From Saprospiraceae bacterium (GTDB lineage: Bacteria > Bacteroidota > Bacteroidia > Chitinophagales > Saprospiraceae), in contig CANETR010000116.1 of NCBI GenBank assembly GCA_947441325.1, positions 1 through 6,676 on the forward strand: 6,676 nt of DNA, in the 5' to 3' direction. Shown in pieces: positions 1 to 6,676 of this stretch. The notes beneath the pieces are model-generated. The model worked only from the letters and a program-made list of their open reading frames with translations. It searched no databases and was not told the DNA's origin. The position numbers and the translations under genes were made by a program. How positions within the stretch are numbered: the stretch's first letter is position 1; each line of letters opens with the position of its first letter.

Positions 1-2265
1 AATACCTGTACTTGTGAATGTCTGTGTAGTGATGGGTCCGGCACTATAAACTAGTTCTAGCGTATCATTAAAATCTCCATCCTGGTTATAATCTATCCAG
101 ACCTTCCAGCGCCAGTTGGCAGTTGGCGCAGGTGCGGTACTCAACTGTAAATTGAGCGGATAAGCCTGCCCCCTGAACAGACCGCTACTTCTCGAAGTGA
201 AATCGGCATAGCCTCCATTATCGCCACTGCTGCTTACAATGTCATTTAGTTCAACAGAACTGATCCATTCATAACTCGCATCGCCACCAGCCGAACTGCA
301 ATAAGCGAGGTCGATACAATTACCACAACCATTGGTTCTGAAGCGAACAGACTGTGAATAGCTGTTGTTGACATTTACTGCACATTGCGAAATGATTCTC
401 AGTTCGTATTCGGTACAGCTATCAAGCGCATTAATGCTGATATTGTTTGATGCTGTTGTGACTGTAATCCAACTGGCACTGTTCAATTCGCGATATTCTA
501 CCGTATAATTTATGACATTTGCGACTGCATTCCAGGAAAAATTTGCAGCAAGCGGCGAGATGCTATCAACTGTAATTATCTGAGGAGCAAGGCAACAATT
601 TTGCGTGTTGAATACAGCAGAGCCGGTATAGTTACTCTGTGCCGTGTCGCAATCGGCTGCAGCCTGCCATTCGTATGCTGTGCAGGGATTAAGTGCCGAA
701 ATCTGAACAAAGGTATCATTCAAAATCAAATCGGTCCAGGTATTGCTGCCCAATTCCCTGTATCTGAGAAGATAACCCAAAGAAGCATCAGGCACTGAAT
801 TCCAGCTCAAAAGCGCTGTACTGTCTGTAACATTTAATGCTGCAAGCCCATATGGCTGATAACAGCCCGAAAGTGCGCAGCCCGACTGCATGGCTAAAAG
901 CATACTTTTATGCGCATTGAGGCGTCCTCCGCTCACCGTGATATTTTGAAGATTTGGCAGGGTATCGACACCACGTAATAGAAAATCTTTCATGAGCAAG
1001 GCAGTTCCCTGCGGGTCGGTTTTGGCTCTGAATGCCAATAGCGGACAAGGAGCGGAATATAGCAGGGCAATGGTTCCGGTGACATGCGGCGTTGCACCAG
1101 AAGTTCCGCCAAATCCGCCATATCCATTTGGTGAAGCCACCGTGTAAGTTCCTTCGCCTGGAGCTCCAAGGTCGATTGAGACAAGTCCATAGCCTGCCGA
1201 TGTGATTTTTTGATCGCTGCGGTTCATATTGGTAACCGAAACCAGATAATTACTTGGACACTGTGTGGGCAGGTCGCCCTGAACATCTACATTGGTATTC
1301 GAATTGGTGGTAGCTCCAGCATTCAAAATACCCTGAGCACCTAAGCTATCGTACAAAGCACACCATATAGGTGCAGTGGATGCAAGTGCCCCATCTACAC
1401 CCCAAGAGGCATTAGTAGTAACCACAAAGGCACCGCGCTGACCATTGGTCTGATTGTACAAACGGCGCATGCGCAGTGGATAATTGTAGGCTGCTACCGC
1501 TTCGGCTTCATCGCCGCCGCCCACAACTATCATCAGTTTTACATCCCAGTTTACGCCACTCACCCCAATTCCGTTATTTCCTTTAGCGCCTACGATTCCA
1601 GCAACAGGTGTTCCATGGCCTCCGCCAAAATTTCCTCCACTGATATCGTCGTCATTGTCATAAGCATCCCAGCCTCTAAAATCATCCACATAGCCATTGA
1701 GGTCATCGTCAATTCCATTACCCGGGATTTCTGCCCAGTTGTACCAACGGTTTGCCTGCATGTCGGCATGCGTGAGGCTTAGTCCGTCGTCTATAATGCA
1801 AGCAACAATAGTATCGCCCAATGCGGTTAGTCCGCCGGTAGTGAAATCCCAGGCCAGATCTACATCGATATCGGCATCGGCAACACCTCCGCCTGCACCT
1901 GTATTAATATACTGCCACTGCTGTGCAAAATTTGGGTCATTTGGAATTGTGGCACGCTGCTTTAGTTTTCGGTTAAGCTGGGCTGCTATACAAAGCGGAT
2001 GTTGCTGCAGATTTTCCAGCATCGCTTCATGGCTGTGCGCGTAATGATCGAATTCTACAAGCCAAACGCCCAATTCTTCAGAGAGTAATCGGGAGGGCCT
2101 AAGACCGCTGGGTGAACCATTCAACATATGGTTATCGTCCACAATTTTTAGCAAATCGGAATCGTTAGTTATTCGCAGCAAAAGTGTGCCTTTTACTATT
2201 TCGGGACTTTGCGCAAATGTTGTCAAAGACAATAGCAATGCTAAACAAAGGTATAGGTATTTCAT
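1..2265 (-). CDS. Secreted S8 (subtilisin-like) serine protease with Fn3 and GEVED modules, 3' end outside window
   Basis: The reading frame is open from the ATG at 2265-2263 to the window edge (755 residues, no stop), so the C terminus is missing. Residues 1-19 form a signal peptide (Lys2, a Leu-rich core, TFA-Q cleavage). Residues 20-115 resemble an S8 propeptide. The catalytic domain starts near PNDPNFAQQW (106-115) and carries the full triad: D159 (IIDDG), H217 (GHGTPVAG) and S389 (GTSGATPHV). The acidic segment NGIDDDLNGYVDD (183-195) is common in such proteases and probably binds calcium. Two fibronectin type III-like domains follow (about 469-555 and 557-645), then a GEVED-type domain from about 655, with WIDYNQDGDF at 723-732. 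In Bacteroidota this architecture usually ends in a type IX secretion sorting domain; here that is inference because the end is not visible. It probably degrades proteins outside the cell. The gene is visibly richer in G+C than its neighbours. The start is set by the signal peptide; there is no Shine-Dalgarno sequence. The family call is firm, the substrate unknown. Confidence 0.93.
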   Translation of the reverse strand, partial: MKYLYLCLALLLSLTTFAQSPEIVKGTLLLRITNDSDLLKIVDDNHMLNGSPSGLRPSRLLSEELGVWLVEFDHYAHSHEAMLENLQQHPLCIAAQLNRKLKQRATIPNDPNFAQQWQYINTGAGGGVADADIDVDLAWDFTTGGLTALGDTIVACIIDDGLSLTHADMQANRWYNWAEIPGNGIDDDLNGYVDDFRGWDAYDNDDDISGGNFGGGHGTPVAGIVGAKGNNGIGVSGVNWDVKLMIVVGGGDEAEAVAAYNYPLRMRRLYNQTNGQRGAFVVTTNASWGVDGALASTAPIWCALYDSLGAQGILNAGATTNSNTNVDVQGDLPTQCPSNYLVSVTNMNRSDQKITSAGYGLVSIDLGAPGEGTYTVASPNGYGGFGGTSGATPHVTGTIALLYSAPCPLLAFRAKTDPQGTALLMKDFLLRGVDTLPNLQNITVSGGRLNAHKSMLLAMQSGCALSGCYQPYGLAALNVTDSTALLSWNSVPDASLGYLLRYRELGSNTWTDLILNDTFVQISALNPCTAYEWQAAADCDTAQSNYTGSAVFNTQNCCLAPQIITVDSISPLAANFSWNAVANVINYTVEYRELNSASWITVTTASNNISINALDSCTEYELRIISQCAVNVNNSYSQSVRFRTNGCGNCIDLAYCSSAGGDASYEWISSVELNDIVSSSGDNGGYADFTSRSSGLFRGQAYPLNLQLSTAPAPTANWRWKVWIDYNQDGDFNDTLELVYSAGPITTQTFTSTGI

Positions 2266-2304
2266 TTGTATTATAATTTAAATAAAAACATCGTCCGTAA
2301 TTAT

Positions 2305-2312
2305 TAAGTTTG
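2305..2312 (+). promoter_or_regulatory. Candidate Bacteroidota -7 box (TAAGTTTG) for the VWA gene
   Basis: TAAGTTTG matches the Bacteroidota sigma-factor -7 consensus TAnnTTTG at every fixed position. It would put the transcription start near 2318 and leave a leader of about 35 bases before the ATG at 2353. No TTG is seen at the expected -33 distance, so the call rests on the -7 box and its position only. Confidence 0.4.
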
Positions 2313-2320
2313 CAAATTAA
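2313..2320 (-). promoter_or_regulatory. Candidate -7 box (TTAATTTG, one mismatch) for the S8 protease gene
   Basis: On the minus strand this reads TTAATTTG, one mismatch from TAnnTTTG. It would start transcription near 2306, about 40 bases before the protease ATG. It directly abuts the plus-strand box, back to back. There is no clear -33 TTG. In AT-rich DNA a one-mismatch hit can arise by chance, so this is weaker than the plus-strand box. Confidence 0.25.
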
Positions 2321-2352
2321 ACAAAAAATGCGCAGGCTTCATCTTTTTTGAT

Positions 2353-4074
2353 ATGATTAGTTTTTCAGCGTTAAAAATGTCAATCGGTTTTAAATTTATC
2401 TGTCAGATTTCAATCGGTATATTCTTCATTTTTCAGTCAGAAAGGCTTGATGCCCAAAGCAAAGTTATTGATAAAAACGTATCGGATGCTTTAAATAATT
2501 ATCTGCGCTACTCAAATGAAATTGTTTACGAATTGGGCTTGCTTTTGCCTGAATTTGAAGCAATTAATATGAGTTTCAATCAATACGTTGATGCGCAGCA
2601 GACGCCAACTATCCAGGTCTCATTCACATCAAATCTTAGCAATTACGATAGCCTTTATAAGCTAATTTCCCAAACAAACCGCTTTATTGAAGGTGAACAA
2701 AAGGCTAAGGCAATCGACCTGATTCAGAAAACCAAGGAAGTTAGTCTGAAAATTGACCGCTTGAAAAAAAACCTCTCTGTTTACCTGAGCAGTGGCGAAT
2801 ACAAAACTGACCAACATCTTAAAAAAGGCTATGAAATGCTCCGACAAATTGAGGTAGCATATTTCGATATTTTTGCCCTAAAGGAAAAGCTGTTCTGGAA
2901 TCTGAATGCACTGATGAGTAGTTATCGCGACCCTTCGAATGCCAATGGATTCGGGGATATAATCTATGAGCTTTTTCAGTGTTTCCAACAGAGTAAAAGG
3001 GTTATGAGTTCCCTAAGAGCCGGCGATAAGGGAGAACTCATCAAAGAAGACTGCGCCCGTTTGAGAGAAATGATAAACAATGCGAAATCCAGAAAATCAG
3101 CTCTTTTTACAGCAAATCTTAACAGAGCAGAATTGAGCCAACTATATGATCAGTCGCTTAAATCGGCCGAAGAAATTTTGAAAACTGCCCAAAACTTCAT
3201 TGCCGGAAACAATAAATATACTGCGATGACCTACAGTGGAGTTTACTATTTCTATAATAAAGAATTGTTGAGCATTTATAACCGAAACAATGGCGGCATG
3301 ACCCGGAATTATAATAGAATGATAGATCAGACTGCTGCCAAGCGACTCATAGCAGATGAGGTTCCACCTATTTTTGAGATTATTTATCCCCTGCACCCTG
3401 CATTCGACAGCATACGACCTGCACCCCTACCCGATGTGGAAAAATTCATGGAAATGCTCGAGAAGAAAAAGCAAGATAGTTTGCGTAATGATAGTATAAA
3501 AATTGCCGAAGCCAAAAGCTTGAATGCCTTTGCAGCGAACAATCTGATACTGCTTATCGACATATCAGCATCGATGAACAGTGCCGAAAAACTACCTGCA
3601 CTGAAAAAATCGATGGATAAATTTCTCGATTTACTGCGCGAGGAAGATTTTATTACGGTTATCACTTATTCGGAACGTGCAGAAGTGCTCATAGATGCCT
3701 GCTCTGCCAAAAACAAGGCCCAAATCATGGACAAGCTCAACAGCCTGAACAGTAAAACAACGAGCAATATAAATTCTGGATTGGCCCTCTCTTATTCCAA
3801 TGCATCCAAAAGTTTTATTAAGGGTGGCAACAACAGACTCATTTTATCTACTGACGGCAATTTCAGCATCAATCCCTCTTTGAAAAAACTGATTCGCAAA
3901 AATGCTAAAAAGGATATCAGACTTACTGTATTCTATTTCAGTGAGAAAGAATTTCCACATGTTAAAGAAAATTTGAGCAATGTTGTAAATTTAGGTAAGG
4001 GTTCATATTATTTTATTGGATCGGGACAGGCAGACGATGCACTGCTGAATGAGGCCAAAGCAGTCAGAAAATAG
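2353..4074 (+). CDS. Exported von Willebrand factor A (VWA) domain protein with unassigned helical N-terminal region
   Basis: This 573-residue protein has three parts. An N-terminal hydrophobic segment (about residues 10-28, followed by ERLDAQS) is probably a signal peptide, possibly an uncleaved anchor. Residues 36-390 are charged and mostly helical in character, ending in a Lys/Glu/Asp-rich stretch (about 363-388) that may be a coiled-coil linker; I recognise no family here. Residues 396-570 form a VWA domain with a metal-ion-dependent adhesion site: D403-x-S405-x-S407 in LIDISASM, a TTSN segment (469-472) in place of the usual GGTN, and D501 in LILSTDGNF. VWA domains bind protein partners through this metal site, so a role as an envelope scaffold or adhesion factor is plausible, but the partner is unknown. 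An in-frame ATG at 2377 (residue 9), preceded by TTAAAA, would give a tighter signal peptide and may be the true start. The gene is divergent from the protease and 130 bases from the transporter downstream. No terminator hairpin follows it. Confidence 0.85.
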   Translation: MISFSALKMSIGFKFICQISIGIFFIFQSERLDAQSKVIDKNVSDALNNYLRYSNEIVYELGLLLPEFEAINMSFNQYVDAQQTPTIQVSFTSNLSNYDSLYKLISQTNRFIEGEQKAKAIDLIQKTKEVSLKIDRLKKNLSVYLSSGEYKTDQHLKKGYEMLRQIEVAYFDIFALKEKLFWNLNALMSSYRDPSNANGFGDIIYELFQCFQQSKRVMSSLRAGDKGELIKEDCARLREMINNAKSRKSALFTANLNRAELSQLYDQSLKSAEEILKTAQNFIAGNNKYTAMTYSGVYYFYNKELLSIYNRNNGGMTRNYNRMIDQTAAKRLIADEVPPIFEIIYPLHPAFDSIRPAPLPDVEKFMEMLEKKKQDSLRNDSIKIAEAKSLNAFAANNLILLIDISASMNSAEKLPALKKSMDKFLDLLREEDFITVITYSERAEVLIDACSAKNKAQIMDKLNSLNSKTTSNINSGLALSYSNASKSFIKGGNNRLILSTDGNFSINPSLKKLIRKNAKKDIRLTVFYFSEKEFPHVKENLSNVVNLGKGSYYFIGSGQADDALLNEAKAVRK

Positions 4075-4143
4075 GCGCTGATGCAATATTTGGAACATTA
4101 ATTTTTTGATTTTAACAGTTTTTCTTACCTTAACATTCGAATT

Positions 4144-4164
4144 AGACTAATATTTACTTAGTCT
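4144..4164. repeat. Perfect 7-bp inverted repeat in the leader of the first POT gene, candidate operator
   Basis: AGACTAA (4144-4150) and TTAGTCT (4158-4164) are perfect reverse complements separated by 7 bases, ending 40 bases before the transporter ATG. The spacing of the half-sites, 14 bases centre to centre, could suit a dimeric regulator. The stem is AT-rich and lacks a following U-tract, so it is not a good terminator. The short palindrome ATTCGAAT lies just upstream at 4135-4142. Elsewhere in the 4075-4204 gap I see only AT-rich sequence and a weak promoter-like pair (TTG at 4106-4108, TACCTTAA at 4126-4133) that I would not call. Confidence 0.35.
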
Positions 4165-4204
4165 TTGAACTATAAACCCTTCGTTAATTGTAATTTTTAA
4201 AATT

Positions 4205-5926
4205 ATGGATAATATTTCTTCTCAAAAAGGACACCCAGCGGGTCTCTATCTTTTGTTTGCCACTGAAATGTGGGAAAGGTTTTCCTACTATGGCATGAGG
4301 GCTATTCTGATGCTTTTTATGACAAAAGCCTTACTCTTTGATTCTGAGTTTTCATCTGAATTGTATGGCAATTTCACCGGTCTTGTTTACTTGACACCAC
4401 TAATTGGCGGGTATATTTCCGATAGGTACTGGGGAAATAGAAGATCGATTTTTGTTGGTGGTATTATCATGGCAATCGGACAATTTTTACTTTTTCTAAG
4501 TGCAAGCAGCCTTGGTACATCCATAGCGCCTACGGCATTTTTTCTGGGTTTATTGGCACTAATCATTGGAAACGGTTTTTTCAAACCAAACATTTCTACT
4601 TTGGTAAACCAATTGTATGCTCCAGGCGATAAGAGAGTTGACGGTGCTTTTTCTATATTTTACATGGGTATCAACCTCGGTGCATTTTTCTCTCCGCTTA
4701 TTTGCGGTACATTAGCAGAGAAAATTGACTATCGTTGGGGATTTTTTGCTGCCGGTGTAGGTATGATCATTGGCGTTTTGGTTTTCGAATTTCTTAAAAA
4801 TAAATACATTGTAGCAGCCGATGGAACTCCAGTTGGTGGAAAACCTAAACATGAAGTAGCTGAAGTTGTAGAGACAAAACCAAAAACTGCGATCAATTTC
4901 CAAAGAATTTTTATTTGGTTGATTGTTTATGGCGCACTATGGGCATTGTTCCTTTTGGTAGTAAAATTCAATCCTGTATCAACGCTTATTTTTGCAACTT
5001 CAATTGCCGCATCGGGATTTGTAATTACCGACCCTTCTTTGACTAAAATAGAAAGAAACAGAATTATTGTAATTTACATCATTGCATTTTTTGTAATCTT
5101 CTTTTGGTCTGCATTTGAACAGGCCGGAGCTTCTTTAACATTATTTGCTGATCAGCAAACAGATCGATTCCTGTTCGGATGGGAGATGCCAGCATCTTAT
5201 TTCCAATCGGTAAATCCATTGGCCATTATTATTTTCGCTCCAATATTTGCAATCTTATGGGCATTTTTGGGCAAAAGAAATGCTGAGCCCGCCTCTCCAA
5301 TTAAACAGGCAATAGGTCTTTTCCTACTTGCCATCGGTTATCTTGTTATCGCTTTTGGGGTACAGGGAGTTGAAGGCGCTTCAAAAACCAGTATGTATTG
5401 GTTACTGAGCATGTATCTTATTCACACATTGGGTGAGCTTTGCCTTTCTCCAATCGGGCTTTCTATGGTAGCCCGCCTTTCTCCGCTAAGACTGGCATCT
5501 TTACTTATGGGTATATGGTTCATGAGTAATGCGATGGCAAATGACTTTGCTGGTATGTTGAGTAAATTATACCCTGAAAAAATGGTGAGCTACGAACAGG
5601 TTATCACTTTAGAAAAAGAAAAAAGCCTGCAACTTTTCAAACGCGATCCAAAAACCAAAGACATTAAAACAGAGGATGTGAATGGCGTGAAAAGTATGGC
5701 CATTTCAGTTATCCTTTTCGACGATATTAAAGATGGCAATGTGAAAAAACAAGTTTATGAAGCCCTTGCTACCAAAGCTCAGGCTAAAGAGAAAAACATC
5801 TTTGGTATCAAAATTAATAGCCTCTATGGGTTTTTTATGGTATTTGTTATAATGGCTGGAATCGCTTCGGTTATTCTTTTCCTTCTATCCAATACCCTTT
5901 TGAAAATGATGCATGGCATTAAATAA
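4205..5926 (+). CDS. Proton-dependent oligopeptide transporter, POT/PTR family (MFS)
   Basis: This complete 573-residue inner-membrane protein belongs to the POT (PTR2) branch of the major facilitator superfamily, which couples di- and tripeptide uptake to the proton gradient. The family motifs are all present: E21-M-W-E24-R25-F-S-Y-Y-G in helix 1 (proton and peptide coupling), SDRYWGNRR (72-80) after helix 2, FFKPN with K127 in helix 4, the PTR2 signature FYMGINLGAF (152-161) in helix 5, FEQAG with E305 in helix 7, and GELCLSPIGLS with E411 in helix 10. Two extra hydrophobic segments at about 233-275 correspond to the HA/HB helices typical of bacterial POTs. The protein is longer than the roughly 480-500 residues common in the family, mainly because of a charged stretch of about 80 residues (456-537) between the last two helices. 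The start codon has no Shine-Dalgarno sequence but is followed at once by the conserved GHPAGL block. It has its own terminator downstream. Substrate range cannot be read from sequence. Confidence 0.95.
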   Translation: MDNISSQKGHPAGLYLLFATEMWERFSYYGMRAILMLFMTKALLFDSEFSSELYGNFTGLVYLTPLIGGYISDRYWGNRRSIFVGGIIMAIGQFLLFLSASSLGTSIAPTAFFLGLLALIIGNGFFKPNISTLVNQLYAPGDKRVDGAFSIFYMGINLGAFFSPLICGTLAEKIDYRWGFFAAGVGMIIGVLVFEFLKNKYIVAADGTPVGGKPKHEVAEVVETKPKTAINFQRIFIWLIVYGALWALFLLVVKFNPVSTLIFATSIAASGFVITDPSLTKIERNRIIVIYIIAFFVIFFWSAFEQAGASLTLFADQQTDRFLFGWEMPASYFQSVNPLAIIIFAPIFAILWAFLGKRNAEPASPIKQAIGLFLLAIGYLVIAFGVQGVEGASKTSMYWLLSMYLIHTLGELCLSPIGLSMVARLSPLRLASLLMGIWFMSNAMANDFAGMLSKLYPEKMVSYEQVITLEKEKSLQLFKRDPKTKDIKTEDVNGVKSMAISVILFDDIKDGNVKKQVYEALATKAQAKEKNIFGIKINSLYGFFMVFVIMAGIASVILFLLSNTLLKMMHGIK

Positions 5927-5942
5927 TTTGTAATTATACTCT

Positions 5943-5971
5943 GCCCTTCAGTTTATTGAAGGGCTTTTTTT
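5943..5971 (+). terminator. Intrinsic terminator after the first POT gene
   Basis: GCCCTTCA (5943-5950) and TGAAGGGC (5957-5964) form a perfect 8-bp stem with a 6-base loop (GTTTAT), followed directly by seven T residues (5965-5971). It begins 17 bases after the transporter stop codon. It lacks a U-tract on the opposite strand, so it acts on plus-strand transcripts only. Only 20 bases separate its U-tract from the next start codon. Confidence 0.93.
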
Positions 5972-5991
5972 ATCTAAAAAAATAAAATCTT

Positions 5992-6676
5992 ATGCAAAGC
6001 ACTGACATTAGCAGCAACGATATGTTCAAAGAAAAGGTTTTAGGACATCCCGCTGGCTTATTTGTTCTCTTTTTTACCGAAATGTGGGAACGCTTTTCCT
6101 ATTATGGGATGCGCGCGCTTCTGATCATGTTTTTTACGGCTAGCATTGCTGAAGGTGGCTGGCAATGGGAAAAAGGACATGCAATGGCAATTTTTGGTAC
6201 TTATACCTCACTGGTTTATATTTCAACCCTGCTTGGCGGTTATTTTGCCGATAAGGTTGTTGGCTATCGTTATGCAGTGCTTATCGGAGCCTTACTCATG
6301 ACTTTTGGACATGCTGCCATGGCGGTGGAATCACCATTTTTCATTTATACAGGCTTGGTGCTTTTAGTCTTCGGAAGTGGTTTTTTCAAACCAAATATGA
6401 CCTCTATAGTAGCACAAATGTATAAAAGCCCCGAATTGGAATCGAAAAAAGACGGCGCTTATACCATTTTCTATATGGGGGTAAACTCCGGAGCATTTTT
6501 TGGTATTCTACTTTGCGGATATTTGGGCGAAAAAATAGGCTGGAACTGGGGCTTTGGCTTAGCAGGAATATTTATGCTATTTGGCTTATTGCAATTTTGG
6601 CTGGCGCAGAATATTTTTGGTGACATTGGACTTACACCGGCAAAAGCAAAAGCAGCGGCAGTAGCAAATAACACTG
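5992..6676 (+). CDS. Second POT/PTR-family oligopeptide transporter, 5' part only
   Basis: The frame is open from the ATG at 5992 to the right edge (228 residues plus one base), covering roughly the first six transmembrane helices. POT hallmarks are E30-M-W-E33-R34-F-S-Y-Y-G, GGYFAD (82-87), FFKPN with K133, and FYMGVNSGAF (160-169), which fits the PTR2 signature. It is a paralogue of the upstream transporter, sharing the GHPAGL entry and helix-1 motif but diverging clearly elsewhere, for example a longer first loop with GGWQWEKGH (55-63) and DKVVGYR (87-93) where the upstream protein has DRYWGNRR. It is therefore an old duplication or a separate subfamily, probably with a different peptide preference (inference). 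An in-frame ATG at 6022 (residue 11) is an alternative start. There is no Shine-Dalgarno sequence, and no -7 box is visible between the terminator and the start. The C-terminal half with the helix 7 and 10 glutamates is outside the window. Confidence 0.93.
   Translation, partial: MQSTDISSNDMFKEKVLGHPAGLFVLFFTEMWERFSYYGMRALLIMFFTASIAEGGWQWEKGHAMAIFGTYTSLVYISTLLGGYFADKVVGYRYAVLIGALLMTFGHAAMAVESPFFIYTGLVLLVFGSGFFKPNMTSIVAQMYKSPELESKKDGAYTIFYMGVNSGAFFGILLCGYLGEKIGWNWGFGLAGIFMLFGLLQFWLAQNIFGDIGLTPAKAKAAAVANNT

Noticed and set aside
325..860. Recent duplication of the two Fn3 domains in the protease
   Set aside because: They share the protein motif YRELxSxxW, but the DNA around it differs at many positions, so this is ordinary domain-family similarity or an old duplication.
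601..2044. Short open frames inside the protease gene (601-798 and 1697-2044 plus; 990-1190 minus)
   Set aside because: They lie in other frames of the 755-codon protease, have no recognisable domain, and the protease frame carries intact catalytic motifs throughout.
2377..2436. Lipoprotein signal at Cys18 of the VWA protein
   Set aside because: The residues before the cysteine (KFI) do not fit a lipobox, and the hydrophobic stretch continues past it.
4085..4092. AATATTTG as a -7 promoter box for the first POT gene
   Set aside because: It has one mismatch to TAnnTTTG, would leave a leader over 100 bases long, and no -33 element accompanies it.
2662..4903. Short minus-strand open frames opposite the VWA and POT genes (for example 3142-3396, 3384-3665, 4387-4593)
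   Set aside because: They are antisense to confident coding genes and show no domain, start context or spacing of their own.
6471..6674. Minus-strand open frame at the right edge
   Set aside because: It is antisense to the second POT gene, whose family motifs are continuous on the plus strand.

Overview
The window looks like a chromosomal fragment from a member of the Bacteroidota. The evidence is the gene content: a secreted S8 protease carrying Fn3 and GEVED modules, as seen in type IX-secreted proteins of this phylum, and tandem POT-family transporters. In addition, none of the four genes has a Shine-Dalgarno sequence, start codons sit in A/T-rich leaders, signal peptides are of the A-Q cleavage type, and there is a TAnnTTTG -7 box. 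No genus can be named from the sequence alone.

Layout. Positions 1-2265 (minus strand) hold the N-terminal 755 residues of a large secreted subtilisin-like serine protease; its 3' end lies beyond the left edge. An 87-base divergent intergenic region (2266-2352) separates it from a plus-strand gene (2353-4074) for an exported von Willebrand factor A protein whose long helical N-terminal part I do not recognise. A 130-base AT-rich gap (4075-4204), with a perfect 7-bp inverted repeat at 4144-4164, precedes a complete proton-dependent oligopeptide transporter (POT/PTR family, 4205-5926). A strong intrinsic terminator (5943-5971) follows. A second, divergent POT paralogue starts only 20 bases after the U-tract (5992) and runs off the right edge.

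Together the protease and the two transporters fit extracellular protein digestion followed by uptake of di- and tripeptides. They are on opposite strands and do not form an operon, so the link is inference. The VWA protein may be an envelope scaffold, but nothing here ties it to its neighbours.

I found no RNA gene, mobile element, CRISPR array or phage-like module, and no convincing new multi-gene system. The items most worth a second look are the back-to-back -7 boxes in the divergent region, the terminator placed directly before the second transporter, the unassigned N-terminal region of the VWA protein, the large extracytoplasmic insert in the first transporter, and the diverged oxyanion block of the protease.
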